Positions 32,488 to 42,416 of a stretch of DNA of 64,000 nt are shown here, in pieces. The translations under genes were made by a program, and so were the position numbers. Source of the DNA: CAG-170 sp022779365 (GTDB lineage: Bacteria; Bacillota; Clostridia; Oscillospirales; Oscillospiraceae); contig JALFSI010000038.1 of the NCBI GenBank assembly GCA_022779365.1, positions 4,726 to 68,725 of the forward strand, given 5' to 3'. Every line of letters starts with the position of its first letter. The stretch's first letter is position 1. The notes under the pieces are model-generated. The model was given only the letters and a program-made list of their open reading frames with translations, had not been told where the DNA came from and did no database searches.

Positions 32488-35400
32488 TTACACGCTTTCT
32501 TTCTTGCCGCGTTTGGCTCGCTGCCGCAGCACGATGACGATCACCGCCGCGATCACCACGACTGCCGCGATGATGCCGAGGATAAGCCCCGTGTTGCTGC
32601 TGCCAGTCACCGTCTCCACCGGCTGCGCGTCGCTGCCGGGTTCGGTCGCGGGTTCACTGCTTTCGAGTTCGTCCGCCGTAGGCGCGGTCAGATCGACCTC
32701 GACCGGCTGCTCGGGATCGGTGACGGAACGGTCGCCCGCCGCAAGGGTGTAAACGCCGTCGGGCTTCTTGTCGTAGTCAAATGCGCCACGGATGGACTGC
32801 GTCAGCGTCCCGGCTTCGAGCGTGACGCCGAGCTTTGCGCCCTTTTCCAGCTCGCCCGCGATGGATGCCGCCGCGCCGACTGTTAAGTGCAGGTCATCGA
32901 CCGCAGGCGCGCCGCCCAGCGTATACACGCCCGGCAGATACGACTGCCCATCGCCCGCGCTCGCGTCGAGATACACGTCGCCGCCGAGCTTTTCCGCCGC
33001 GTTGCCGGTCAGATCGCCGCCCAGCAGCGCGAGACTGCCGGTGGCAAACACCGCGCCGCCATTTTTGGAGGCAGTGTTGCCGGTGATCGTGGCATCTGTG
33101 ATGGTGCAGGCGGATTCCGGCGCAACATACACCGCGCCGCCGCTTGCCGCGCTGTTGTCATTCAGCGTGCCGCCGCGAATTTCCATGACCGCGCCGCTGC
33201 GGGCCGCAACCGCGCCGCCGCTGGTGGACGCGCTGTTGCCGGACACCGAGCCGCCGGTCTGCACATATGTACCGAAGCAGTGCACGCCGCCGCCGTAGCG
33301 CTGGGCGGTGTTGCCGCTGATCTCGCCATCGACGAGCTCCAGCGTTGAGCCCCACGCGGTGCGCACGCCGCCGCCGTCGGTGTTGGCGGTGTTATTTTTG
33401 ATCGTGCCGCCGGTCATCTTCATGTTCGTGGTGACGAACACGCCGCCCGCCTTGGAGGCGGTGTTCTCGGAGATGTCACCGCCGGTCATCTCCAGATCGA
33501 CCTTGGAGCAGTACAGACCGCCGCCGGTCGTCTCGGCTGTATTTTTCGTGATCGAGCCGCCGCTCATCACCATCGTCGTGCCGACGCCCTGCGCGACCAT
33601 GCCGCCCGCAGCGCCGACCGCTGTATTCTCGGTGATAAGACCCGACTGCATTGTGATCTTGGACTGCTTGCCGGCGCAGACGCCGCCGCCGTTCCCCTGC
33701 GTGGTGTTGGCGCGGATGGTCACGCCGTCAAGCGCGATGGTGCAGTTGTCGGCGCGCAGACCGCCGCCGTCGCCCACCGCATCATTCTCCGCGATCGTGC
33801 CGCCGGTGAGGTTCAGCGCCGCAGAGTCTGCATACATACCCGCGCCTGCGTGCTCGGCGGTGTTTTTCTGTACCGTCGTGCCGGTGAAGGTCAGGCTCGC
33901 ACCCTGGCTGATGTACACGCCGCCGCCGTTATTCGAGGCGCTGTTTTCGCGGATCTCGCCGCCGCTCAGGACTGCCGTGCCCTTATCGGCACGCAGACCG
34001 CCGCCGTTGCCCTTTGCCGCGCGGTTGCCGGTGATGACGCCGCCGCTCATCGAAACGTCCGCGCCGTACACATACACGCCGCCGCCGTTTTTAGACGCCG
34101 TGTTGCCGGACACCGTACCGCCCTGCATATTCACCTTGCTGCCGCTCTCGCCCAGCACGCCCGCGCCGAGCACCGCCTTGTTGTCACTGATGCTGCCGCC
34201 GGTGATGGTGATTGTCGCTTTACTCGCAAGGATACCGCCGCCGTTTTCGCCAGCCTTGTTGGTGCTGAACGCCGTGCCGCTGACAGTCACGTCGGATTCC
34301 TTGGCATACAGACCGCCGCCGTTCGTCTTGGCGGTGTTGCCGCTGACGATGCCGCCCGCGAAGGTCAGGTCGCCCTTGGAGCTGTAGATCGCGCCGCCGG
34401 TCTTGCCGGAGGTGTTATTGCGGATCGTGCCGGAGGACAGGAGCGTGGTGGACGCATCTGCCCGCAGCGCGCCGCCCGCGATCTCCGCGCGGCAGTTTTC
34501 GATCACTGCGCCGTCGATGGTCAGCTTTGTCTCGCCGCTCGTGTAGATGCCGCCGCCTTCTTTTCCGGCTTTGTCGCCGTCCAGCGTGACGCCTGCCAGC
34601 GTGACGGTCGAGCCCGCCGCGCGGATGCCGCCGCCGTATTCCTTGGCGATGTTCCCGGCGATCGTGCCGCCGGTGATGGTCATTTCAGAATTGTTCGCAT
34701 ACAGACCCGCGCCGGTGTTTGCGCGGTTATCGAGCACGCTGCCGCCGGTCATCTCCAGCTTTGCGCCCGCCTGTACCAGAATGCCGCCCGCGCGCGCTGC
34801 GGAGTTGCCGCTGATCGTGCCGCCTGCGAAGAGCATCGACGAGCTGCCGCTCACGACCACCGCGCCGCCGTTGTTGCGCGCCGCGCAGCCGCTGATCTCA
34901 CCGCCGTACATACGGAACGTGCCCGCGCCGATGTACACCGCGCCGCCGTCGCCGTTTTTGCCCTTGCCGTCCTTGACGGCGAGACCGCCTGTCAGCGTGC
35001 CGCCGTAGAGGTTGAACGTACCGCCGACTGTGCCGCCCTTGGGCTTGCGCACGTCCACGATGCCGCCGCGCAGCGTCTTTTTCGACGCGCCGATGACCTG
35101 ACCGCCCGCGTTTTCGTGGTCGCAGATGTTCAGCGTGCCGCCGTTGATGGTAAAGATTCTGCCGCCCGCGCGCGTGATGCTGTGCCCGTTCAGGCAGATG
35201 TTCAGCGTCGTGCCCGGCGCAACCGTGATACCCTTGCCGAGGTCCACGTCCGTTTCAAGGCAGAAGCTGCCCTGCGCCGGGAGCGCGCCGGAATTGGTCC
35301 ATTCTGTCCAGACGACATCGCCGCCGTGTTCGGTGCAGCCGACCTCGCCGCAGACGCTGTGCTTATGGTTGCCGGATGCCTCGGGGATCTTCAGCCCCGT

Positions 35401-38400
35401 GCCGCCGCGCGGACCTGCGATGAACATATCCGCCGTGTTGGACTCCGACCCACCGCCGTCCGTGTTGTCGTACACGTCCGTCGCGCCAAGCTCCGTCTCT
35501 GCCGCGCGCGCCGCGTACAAGCCGCCGCCGTATTCTCCGGCGGTGTTGTCATGGATCGAGCCGCCGTCCAGAATTGCCGTGCAGTTGGACTGGATGAACA
35601 GACCGCCGCCGTTTGCCTCGGCGTGGTTGCCGGCGATCTCGCCGCCGTACATTTCAAACGTGCTCTCGCCAACGAGCGCGATCGCGCCTCCGTTGCCGTT
35701 TTTGCCGTTTGCGTCCTTCTTCGCGTAGCCGCCGGACAGCAGACCGCCGTACAGACGCAGCGTGCTGCCGCCGCTCACGTCGATCAGACCGCCGCGCGCC
35801 GTGTTCTTGTTCACGCCCTGAATTTTGCCTGTGCCCTTGCAGTCACAGATGTTCAGCGTACCGCCGCCGGATACCGCGAACGGACGTCCGCCGCTGCGGC
35901 TGACCGTAAAGCCGTTGAGGCAGAGCGTCAGCGTTGCGCCGTTTTTGACGGTCACAGCGCTGCTGAGCGAAACGTTGCGCGTCAGGTAGACCATGCCGGA
36001 CGCCGGGATGCTCGTCGCCGATTTGACCGGCGTCCACGTCAGCTTCTCATGCTCGGTGCAGGAGGGATCGTTGCAGACATTGTGCTCGTGCTTGCCGTAG
36101 TCCTTGACGTCCTTCAGGACGATCGTGCCGTCCGCGTCCTTGTACTCAAAGCCCCAGTTCAGGCTGTCATCGCTTTCAAAGTACGAAACGTCGGAATCCT
36201 CCGCGTTCCGTGCGACCACCGTGCCCTCCGCGCCGGGCTTGGTCACGCCGATGCGCGCACCGTTTTCCAGCGCGTCGATGTTGGCAGCCGTGCTGCCGGA
36301 CAGATAGAGGTTGTTTGCATTCGCGCCCTTTTTGTTCTCCACGATCTGCACATCGCCGGAGACCGTCACGGCGACCTGCGTATACACACCGCCGCCGTTG
36401 CCGCCGGTCGTGTTATTGCGAATTTCGCCGCCCGCAAAAATGCCCGTGCCGCTCATCAGGCTGACAGCACCGCCGTCGCCTTCGGCTTCGCAGTTTTCGA
36501 TCACGCCGCCATACATCTCGAACTGTTTGCCGCCGTCACCCACTGCGACCGCGCCGCCGCGCGAGCCCTTGTTGGTCCTGCCGCCGGTCAGCGTGCCGCT
36601 GTAAAGCACGAACGTGCCGCCCTTGCTCACATAAGCCAAAGCGCCGAGTTGGACTGCGCCCATGCCGACGACCTTACCGACCTCGGTGTTTTCGGGGCAA
36701 TCACAAAGCGTGAGCGTACCGCCCGGAGCGCTCAGAGGACGACCGCCGCTACGCTTCAGCGTGTGACCGTTCAGGCACAGATGGAGCGTTTTACCCGCCC
36801 CAGGTTTGATCACATTTTCTTGCAGTGTCACATCATCCGTCAGATAGACATAGACCTCATCTTCAGTCGGCAGTGCTGCGCGTGTACCGTCCCACGGCTG
36901 CCAGACCACATCCGTGTGACCGTCCATGCAGGTCGCGCTGTCGCCGCAGACGGGATGCTCGTGCTTGTAGACCTCCAGCGTCAGGCTGCCGGATTCGGAG
37001 TCATACTTTACGACCATGCCGCCCATGTTGCTCTCAAAGCAGCCGGAAACATCTTTCGTTGCCGTGCCGAACTGCGTCGGCGCGGTCGTGCTCGCGTTGC
37101 GCACGCGAACGCCGATCTTTGCGTCATCTTCCAGACCGCTGGCATCGACCTTCTTGCCGCTCACCAGCACGAGGTTGTTTGCGTCCCCGCCCTTGGTGTT
37201 GCCGTTAATTTGGATGTCACCCGCAAGCGTGATGCCGACGCCCGCGTAGACGCCGCCGCCGTCGTAGCTCGTGCAGGTGTTATTGCGGATCTCGCCGCCC
37301 GCGAGCGTGACCTTTGCCGTGGCGGAAGCCGCATAAACACCGCCGCCCGCGACCTCTGCCGAGCAGTTCTCGATCACGCCGCCATACATTTCAAACGTGC
37401 TGTTCGCCGACACGGAGACACCTCCGCCGTAGCCGTTGCCGCCCTTGGCGTTCTTCTTCACTTCGCCGCCGGTCAGCGTGCCGCTGTAGAGCACGAACTT
37501 GCCGCTGCTCTGCACGATCGCAAGACCGCCCAGCTCCCCGGCGACCGTGCCGTAGACCTCGCCGGTCTCCGCGCAGTCGCAGATCGTGAGCGTTCCGCCG
37601 CTCGCGTTGATCGGGCGACCGTTGCTGCGCGTCAGCTTATAGCCGTTCAGGCAGAGATTGAGCGTTTTGCCGCTCGCCGGTTTCAGGTTGGCGGTCAGCG
37701 TCACGTTTGCGGTCAGATATACGTTGCCCTCCGTCGGGATCGTGCCCGTGCCGTCCCACGCTGTCCACTCGCCGATCTGGTGGTCCGCTTCCGTGCAGGA
37801 CGCGTCGCCGCAGATGGGATGGATATGCTGATATTTTTTGAGGATGAGCTTACCATCGGTCTCGCCCTCGGCGGGCGCGACATATGCCGTCACCACGCCG
37901 TCGGCGTCCGCCGTGAAGCACTGGGAAAAGTCGGTCGCGAAGTTCGCAAACGTGGTCTGCGTGTCCGTGGTGCTGTCCACGCCCGCAACGCTCACGCCCA
38001 CCTTCGCAGCGGCGCTGAAATCGCTCGCCAGCGTAACCGTCACACCGGCGGGCAGATAGACGTTGCCCTTCGTGTTGCCCTGAATGCTCGGCGCGCCGGA
38101 GAGCACCAGCTCGCCGCCGTTTTCCACATACACAGCGCCGCTTGCGGACGCGGTGTTGCCCTGGATCACGCCGCCCCGGATGGTGCAGCTTGCGCCGTTT
38201 TTTACATAGATCGCCGAACCATTGACCGCTTCGCAGCCGGTGATGCTCACACCGTCCAGCTCGGCAGAGCCGCCAGCCACATACACAGCGCCGCTGCCGG
38301 TCGCTGCCGCCTTGCAGCTTTCAATGCGCCCGCCGATCATATTCAGCGTGCCTTTCTTTACATAAATCGCAGCGCCGTCTCCGTTGCCGTTCTTGTTCTT

Positions 38401-38991
38401 TGCTGTACTGCCGCCCTTTAGACTAACGCTGTACAGATTGACCTCACCATCCGTTTCAATGGTAAGCAGACCTGCATAACCGCCATGCGCGCTGGTGGCA
38501 GTAACCTCGCCGCTCTTATCTGCGCTGCAATCGCAAACATTCAGCGTGCCCTTGCTGTACGCCGCCAGCGGGCGACCCGCGCGGGTGAGCTTATGCCCGT
38601 TGAGGCAGAGATTGATTGTCCGGCTGCTCGACACCGTGAGCGCCGCAGAGACAGTCAAGTCATCCGTCAGGTAGTAATTCCCCGCCGTCGGGAGCTTGTT
38701 GCCCGCTGCCGCATACGCTTCGTTCAGGGACTTCCACTCGGCATCCGTCGCGTGGCTTTCGTCCGTGCACACCGCGTCGCCGCAGACCGGGTGATCGGTA
38801 TGGACTGGGGTCGGCGTTTCACCGCTGCCCTCTTCGCCCTCGCCCGCATCCTGCGCGGCGGGAGCTGCGTTCTGCGGTTCGATCACCACGTCCGCCGCCG
38901 AAGCGACCGGCGCGTCCTCCGCCGCGATGACCACGCCGCACATTGACAGCAGCATCGCCAGCACGAGAACCCATGCAAAACACTTTTTCAT
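32488..38991 (-). CDS. Giant surface-anchored right-handed beta-helix protein
   Basis: 2167 residues. A signal peptide (MKKCFAWVLVLAMLLSMCG) is followed by five modules, each opened by a Cys/His header of the HPVCGDxxC type (about residues 67, 389, 675, 967 and 1209). Each has the pattern YLTxxVTL, LNLCLNGxxLTR, LxICDC, then GGxIxxNTA coils. The fifth module runs into a very long uninterrupted array (about 1300-2060) of GGGVYxxG/ITGNxA coils, the parallel beta-helix pattern of pectate-lyase-like folds. A spacer and one membrane helix (LILGIIAAVVVIAAVIVIV) with a basic tail anchor it; there is no LPXTG. Adhesin or ligand scaffold is likely; no catalytic residues assigned. Second ATG chosen for RBS spacing. 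Confidence 0.85.
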   Translation of the reverse strand: MKKCFAWVLVLAMLLSMCGVVIAAEDAPVASAADVVIEPQNAAPAAQDAGEGEEGSGETPTPVHTDHPVCGDAVCTDESHATDAEWKSLNEAYAAAGNKLPTAGNYYLTDDLTVSAALTVSSSRTINLCLNGHKLTRAGRPLAAYSKGTLNVCDCSADKSGEVTATSAHGGYAGLLTIETDGEVNLYSVSLKGGSTAKNKNGNGDGAAIYVKKGTLNMIGGRIESCKAAATGSGAVYVAGGSAELDGVSITGCEAVNGSAIYVKNGASCTIRGGVIQGNTASASGAVYVENGGELVLSGAPSIQGNTKGNVYLPAGVTVTLASDFSAAAKVGVSVAGVDSTTDTQTTFANFATDFSQCFTADADGVVTAYVAPAEGETDGKLILKKYQHIHPICGDASCTEADHQIGEWTAWDGTGTIPTEGNVYLTANVTLTANLKPASGKTLNLCLNGYKLTRSNGRPINASGGTLTICDCAETGEVYGTVAGELGGLAIVQSSGKFVLYSGTLTGGEVKKNAKGGNGYGGGVSVSANSTFEMYGGVIENCSAEVAGGGVYAASATAKVTLAGGEIRNNTCTSYDGGGVYAGVGITLAGDIQINGNTKGGDANNLVLVSGKKVDASGLEDDAKIGVRVRNASTTAPTQFGTATKDVSGCFESNMGGMVVKYDSESGSLTLEVYKHEHPVCGDSATCMDGHTDVVWQPWDGTRAALPTEDEVYVYLTDDVTLQENVIKPGAGKTLHLCLNGHTLKRSGGRPLSAPGGTLTLCDCPENTEVGKVVGMGAVQLGALAYVSKGGTFVLYSGTLTGGRTNKGSRGGAVAVGDGGKQFEMYGGVIENCEAEGDGGAVSLMSGTGIFAGGEIRNNTTGGNGGGVYTQVAVTVSGDVQIVENKKGANANNLYLSGSTAANIDALENGARIGVTKPGAEGTVVARNAEDSDVSYFESDDSLNWGFEYKDADGTIVLKDVKDYGKHEHNVCNDPSCTEHEKLTWTPVKSATSIPASGMVYLTRNVSLSSAVTVKNGATLTLCLNGFTVSRSGGRPFAVSGGGTLNICDCKGTGKIQGVNKNTARGGLIDVSGGSTLRLYGGLLSGGYAKKDANGKNGNGGAIALVGESTFEMYGGEIAGNHAEANGGGLFIQSNCTAILDGGSIHDNTAGEYGGGLYAARAAETELGATDVYDNTDGGGSESNTADMFIAGPRGGTGLKIPEASGNHKHSVCGEVGCTEHGGDVVWTEWTNSGALPAQGSFCLETDVDLGKGITVAPGTTLNICLNGHSITRAGGRIFTINGGTLNICDHENAGGQVIGASKKTLRGGIVDVRKPKGGTVGGTFNLYGGTLTGGLAVKDGKGKNGDGGAVYIGAGTFRMYGGEISGCAARNNGGAVVVSGSSSMLFAGGTISGNSAARAGGILVQAGAKLEMTGGSVLDNRANTGAGLYANNSEMTITGGTIAGNIAKEYGGGIRAAGSTVTLAGVTLDGDKAGKEGGGIYTSGETKLTIDGAVIENCRAEIAGGALRADASTTLLSSGTIRNNTSGKTGGAIYSSKGDLTFAGGIVSGNTAKTNGGGLYAKESDVTVSGTAFSTNKAGENGGGILASKATITITGGSISDNKAVLGAGVLGESGSKVNMQGGTVSGNTASKNGGGVYVYGADVSMSGGVITGNRAAKGNGGGLRADKGTAVLSGGEIRENSASNNGGGVYISQGASLTFTGTTVQKNTAEHAGAGMYADSAALNLTGGTIAENDAVGDGGGLRADNCTIALDGVTIRANTTQGNGGGVCAGKQSKITMQSGLITENTAVGAAGGMVAQGVGTTMVMSGGSITKNTAETTGGGLYCSKVDLEMTGGDISENTASKAGGVFVTTNMKMTGGTIKNNTANTDGGGVRTAWGSTLELVDGEISGNTAQRYGGGVHCFGTYVQTGGSVSGNSASTSGGAVAARSGAVMEIRGGTLNDNSAASGGAVYVAPESACTITDATITGNTASKNGGAVFATGSLALLGGDLTGNAAEKLGGDVYLDASAGDGQSYLPGVYTLGGAPAVDDLHLTVGAAASIAGELEKGAKLGVTLEAGTLTQSIRGAFDYDKKPDGVYTLAAGDRSVTDPEQPVEVDLTAPTADELESSEPATEPGSDAQPVETVTGSSNTGLILGIIAAVVVIAAVIVIVLRQRAKRGKKESV

Positions 38992-39060
38992 GCTCATTCC
39001 CTCTTTCTCAAGTTTTTTCGATGATAAGGGTCGCGCCCTCGGCGCGTTATTTATGTAGGG

Positions 39061-40311
39061 TCAGTCGGGTGCGATCGGCAGCGTTGCACCGCCGAAGGGC
39101 ATTGCGAGCACCGTCGCGTGTTTGCCGTACCGCGCCAGCGCCGCGTTCAGCGCCGTCTGTGCGTCCGGCTGGGGATTCAGGAAAATGCTGCGGACAAATT
39201 CGTCCGACAGCTCGCTGATTAAGTCGATCCGCGCGTTTTCCAGCACCATGGCGATGGCGGCAGCTTTGTGCCCGCCAAGCTCAAAGTGCTCGTGGACGCG
39301 CTCGATCATGGAATGCGCCGTCGGCGCTTCCTTCAGCCAGCGCTCAAACGTCGCGCTGCCCAAGCCCTCGCTGCACGCGCCGATGAGGATGATCGTACCG
39401 CCGGGTTTGACCGCGTGCTTGGCATTATCGAGCGCTTTTTGCACCTGATACAAATTCGCGTCCTTCGGCGCGCCGCCCTGTGACACAAGCACGATGTCCG
39501 CGCGTGCGGGGATCGGCTTGCGGTACATTTTGTCGAGGTACGTGCAGCCCGCGCGGTGTGCCTCGATCGCGTCGCCCGCCACGGCGTGGACAATGTGCTT
39601 GTGCTCGTCGAGCACGACGTTCACGATGTAGTCCGCGCCGCAGATGCGCCCCGCTTCCTCAATGTCCGCGCGGATGGGGTTGCCGTCCAGTTTCCCGGCG
39701 CAGGCGCTCTCCTGCACCATCATGCGGTGATTCGCCTGAATTGCCGCCGGGGTGGAAACGCCCGGCATGATTGCCTTTGCGCCGCCGGAATAGCCAGCAA
39801 AGTAGTGAAATTCGATGTTGCCGGTGCAGATTCGGAAGTCCGCCTCCGCCACGCGGCGCGTGATGTCCACGGGCGTTCCGGCGCTCGTCGTGCCGAGGTG
39901 GATGCAGTCGTCCGGGTCGGAGTCCTCGCAGCGGACGCGGTCAAATACCGCGTCGCCCGCGAGCTTTCGTTTTTCTTCTTCGGTGTGATGCCGGTGCGAG
40001 CCAAGCGCGAATACGACGGTCACGTCTTCGTCCCGGCAGCCTGCCGCCGTGAGCTCATCCAAAATAGCGGGCAAAATCTCATAGCTCGGGACGGGTCTTG
40101 AAATGTCGCTGGCGATGATGGCGATCTTCTGCCCCGGCGCGACCAATCCCCGCAGCGGCTTTGCGCCGATGGGGTGCGCCAGTGCGTACCGCACGGCGGC
40201 CTCGCCGCCGCGCTCGTGCCGAATTTCATTCGCCGTCAGCACGCCGAGCAGATTCTCCTCCGGCAGCTTGACCGTCTGCATGCCCGCGCCGTAGCCAAAT
40301 TCCAGTCTCAT
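39061..40311 (-). CDS. LarA-family nickel-pincer racemase-like protein
   Basis: 416 residues, the usual length of lactate racemase LarA. Catalytic spacing is intact: H169 in EFHYFAGYSGG, K179 in GGAKAIMPG (the lysine that holds the nickel-pincer nucleotide) and H195 in ANHRMM, plus the GSHRHH segment near 106. LarA homologues racemise or epimerise various 2-hydroxyacids. The pincer cofactor needs LarB, LarC and LarE, none of which is in this window. The start ATG overlaps the stop of the upstream gene by 4 nt. Substrate is unknown. Confidence 0.88.
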   Translation of the reverse strand: MRLEFGYGAGMQTVKLPEENLLGVLTANEIRHERGGEAAVRYALAHPIGAKPLRGLVAPGQKIAIIASDISRPVPSYEILPAILDELTAAGCRDEDVTVVFALGSHRHHTEEEKRKLAGDAVFDRVRCEDSDPDDCIHLGTTSAGTPVDITRRVAEADFRICTGNIEFHYFAGYSGGAKAIMPGVSTPAAIQANHRMMVQESACAGKLDGNPIRADIEEAGRICGADYIVNVVLDEHKHIVHAVAGDAIEAHRAGCTYLDKMYRKPIPARADIVLVSQGGAPKDANLYQVQKALDNAKHAVKPGGTIILIGACSEGLGSATFERWLKEAPTAHSMIERVHEHFELGGHKAAAIAMVLENARIDLISELSDEFVRSIFLNPQPDAQTALNAALARYGKHATVLAMPFGGATLPIAPD

Positions 40312-42392
40312 CCCGCGCTGTCCTCATTGAGGGAGAACAGTTCCGGCGTGAGCAAATTGATGAAAATGCCGCCGATCACCGGGCGCGCCACAAATGCGCG
40401 CAGCCACGGCACAGTCGTGAAGATGAGGTCCGGGAACGGCATACGGTCGGGTGTCTGGCTGACCCAGTCCCAAACGGCGTCCGTGACCTGCCGCGTATAC
40501 GCGTCGTCATCAAACAGCGCCGCCGACCAGAACTGCCAGTCCATCTTGCTGCATTCGCAGCGGCTGTCCAGCGGGATGCCGTAGCGGTTAAAGTGCGTTT
40601 TGTACCACGCCAGCTCCGCATCATACACCCGCTGCGGGAACAATCCAAGCCCCAGCAGGCGATCCCACACCATATTATACTTCAAGCTCCAACTCCCCGG
40701 CGCGTCGAATGCCAGCCGGTAGTGGTCGTTTTCAAACGCCGCCGCTTCCCACTTTGCCGCGAACTCATGCGCGGCAGCGTCGTACTTTTCCGCGTTTTCC
40801 GTCTCGCCGCACGCGCGCAGCAGCCGCGCATACGCACCCAGCGCGCAGATGAGCTTGACGGACAGGTTGCAGTTATGCGCCAGATGCCCGGCAAAATCGT
40901 CGGTGCAGAGCTGATTTTCGGGGTCGTAGCCGCAGCGCAGCAGGTAATTTGCCCACTGATTGAGCAGCGCGCGGTGGCGCGTAAAATACTCCGTGCTGTG
41001 CTCCCGCCAGCACACGGCGGCGACGCACAGCAGCATATTGCCGCATTCCTCCACCGGCATCTGCGAATCGCGCGGGTTCGGTCGCCGCGAGCGCGCCCGC
41101 GGCAGATAGCCGTATGCCTGACCGTTGAGCAGTGGATAGCGTCCCGCGTCGTGCGGCGCAAATTCAAACAGCCAGCAGCCCTCATCCACCATGTTGAAGA
41201 TCGGCTCTAACATCCCGCGCACGAGCTGCGGCGCATAGAGCAGATACAGCGGCATGGCGGGATAGGTGATGTCCACCGTGCAGGCGCAGCCGTTGGAGTA
41301 ATTCTCCTTGGAAATGAAGAGCAGCTCCCCGTGCCGGTCCACCAGCTTGTGCCCCGCCACCGACTGCCGGTAGGCAAGCGACAGCAGGTCGGCATATTTG
41401 GGCGACACCGCCCGCGCCGCATCCAGCAGCTTTTCTTCAAAAACATGGACCTTTTCCAGCACCGCCGCCTTTTCGCGCAGCGCGCGGGCGACCATGCCGT
41501 CAAACGTCATGCCGTCTCTTTTCCAGTACGCGGGCAGATTCTCGCCCAGCACCTGAACGGCGTAAATATCGTCATACGCCAGCGCCAGCTCACCGTGCAC
41601 CGTCCCCTGCGCGTTTGCAAATTCCCTGCGCACGAGGATCGTCGGATGCTCCGCCGAGACTTGAATTTCCTCACCGGCGGCATACACCGCCTTGCCGGCG
41701 GTCTCGTAGTCAGGTCCCTGGCACGGCAGCGGATTGCGCGGCACTTCCTTGCTGGAATAGCGCAGCCGCAGCTCCACCCAGAAGCGACGCAGGCTCATCG
41801 CCTCCATCACATACTCCGGCGCGATCACATGGAAACTGCCCCATGAAATGCGGTTGTCGTCGCCGCAGCTTTGCAGCATCCGCTCCGGCATTCCCGAAAA
41901 GCAGATGGAATACGGCGTGTAGCCGACCGTGACGGTCTGCTCCGGCGTATCCACGCAGAACTCGCCGGAAAAGCCGAACTGGACGTGCACGTCGTGCGTC
42001 TTTCCGTCCTTGAGTGTCACGTCGTAGTCAACATACGACAGCGGGCGCGCCAGAATGTCCGCCTCATCGAGCAGCAGCGGGCTGGTAAACCGCAGGCGCA
42101 GCTGCAAAATATCATTTTCAAAGCAGTATTCCGTGGTCATCGGACGGATGTCGCACGAGACCTGCGGCAGAATGCGGTAACGGCTGACGTAGCGCTCGTC
42201 GATTGCTGCGACCTTACCGAGAAATTCGTAGATCGTGCCGTCCACCGTGACGATGCCGAACATATACTGCCGCGCGCCGGACCAGTGGCGCGGCACATCA
42301 TCCGTCAGCTTATCCGCAAAGCTCCAGACGCTGAACATCGGGTCGTGCGTCACGAGCGGGACAGCCGGGGCGCGAAATTCGGGATGGTTCAT
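40308..42392 (-). CDS. Glutaminase A-like / DUF4965-family enzyme
   Basis: 694-residue protein resembling the GtaA/DUF5127-DUF4965-DUF1793 group: an N-terminal beta-sandwich with PLVTHDPMFSVWSFADKL and a C-terminal alpha/alpha toroid with the SNGCACTVDITYPAMPLYLLY and CSKMDWQFWSA segments. Fungal members are described as glutaminases, and bacterial ones are linked to carbohydrate loci; the true substrate here is unknown. No signal peptide, so cytoplasmic. It overlaps larA-like by 4 nt and follows the M20 gene by 24 bp, which argues for one metabolic step chain. Confidence 0.8.
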   Translation of the reverse strand: MNHPEFRAPAVPLVTHDPMFSVWSFADKLTDDVPRHWSGARQYMFGIVTVDGTIYEFLGKVAAIDERYVSRYRILPQVSCDIRPMTTEYCFENDILQLRLRFTSPLLLDEADILARPLSYVDYDVTLKDGKTHDVHVQFGFSGEFCVDTPEQTVTVGYTPYSICFSGMPERMLQSCGDDNRISWGSFHVIAPEYVMEAMSLRRFWVELRLRYSSKEVPRNPLPCQGPDYETAGKAVYAAGEEIQVSAEHPTILVRREFANAQGTVHGELALAYDDIYAVQVLGENLPAYWKRDGMTFDGMVARALREKAAVLEKVHVFEEKLLDAARAVSPKYADLLSLAYRQSVAGHKLVDRHGELLFISKENYSNGCACTVDITYPAMPLYLLYAPQLVRGMLEPIFNMVDEGCWLFEFAPHDAGRYPLLNGQAYGYLPRARSRRPNPRDSQMPVEECGNMLLCVAAVCWREHSTEYFTRHRALLNQWANYLLRCGYDPENQLCTDDFAGHLAHNCNLSVKLICALGAYARLLRACGETENAEKYDAAAHEFAAKWEAAAFENDHYRLAFDAPGSWSLKYNMVWDRLLGLGLFPQRVYDAELAWYKTHFNRYGIPLDSRCECSKMDWQFWSAALFDDDAYTRQVTDAVWDWVSQTPDRMPFPDLIFTTVPWLRAFVARPVIGGIFINLLTPELFSLNEDSAG

Positions 42393-42416
42393 ATCGTTTC
42401 CTTTCTGCGTGCCGCC

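Noticed and set aside
33850..38421. A 1523-codon open frame on the plus strand opposite the giant surface gene
   Set aside because: It arises from the G+C-rich, Gly-coding repeats of the minus-strand gene; its protein is Ala/Arg/His/Asp-rich low-complexity text with no start signal.
32488..38991. Regularly spaced GC-rich repeats that could look like a CRISPR array
   Set aside because: They are in-frame beta-helix coils of about 20-30 residues with varied sequence; there are no constant repeats with unique spacers and no cas genes.
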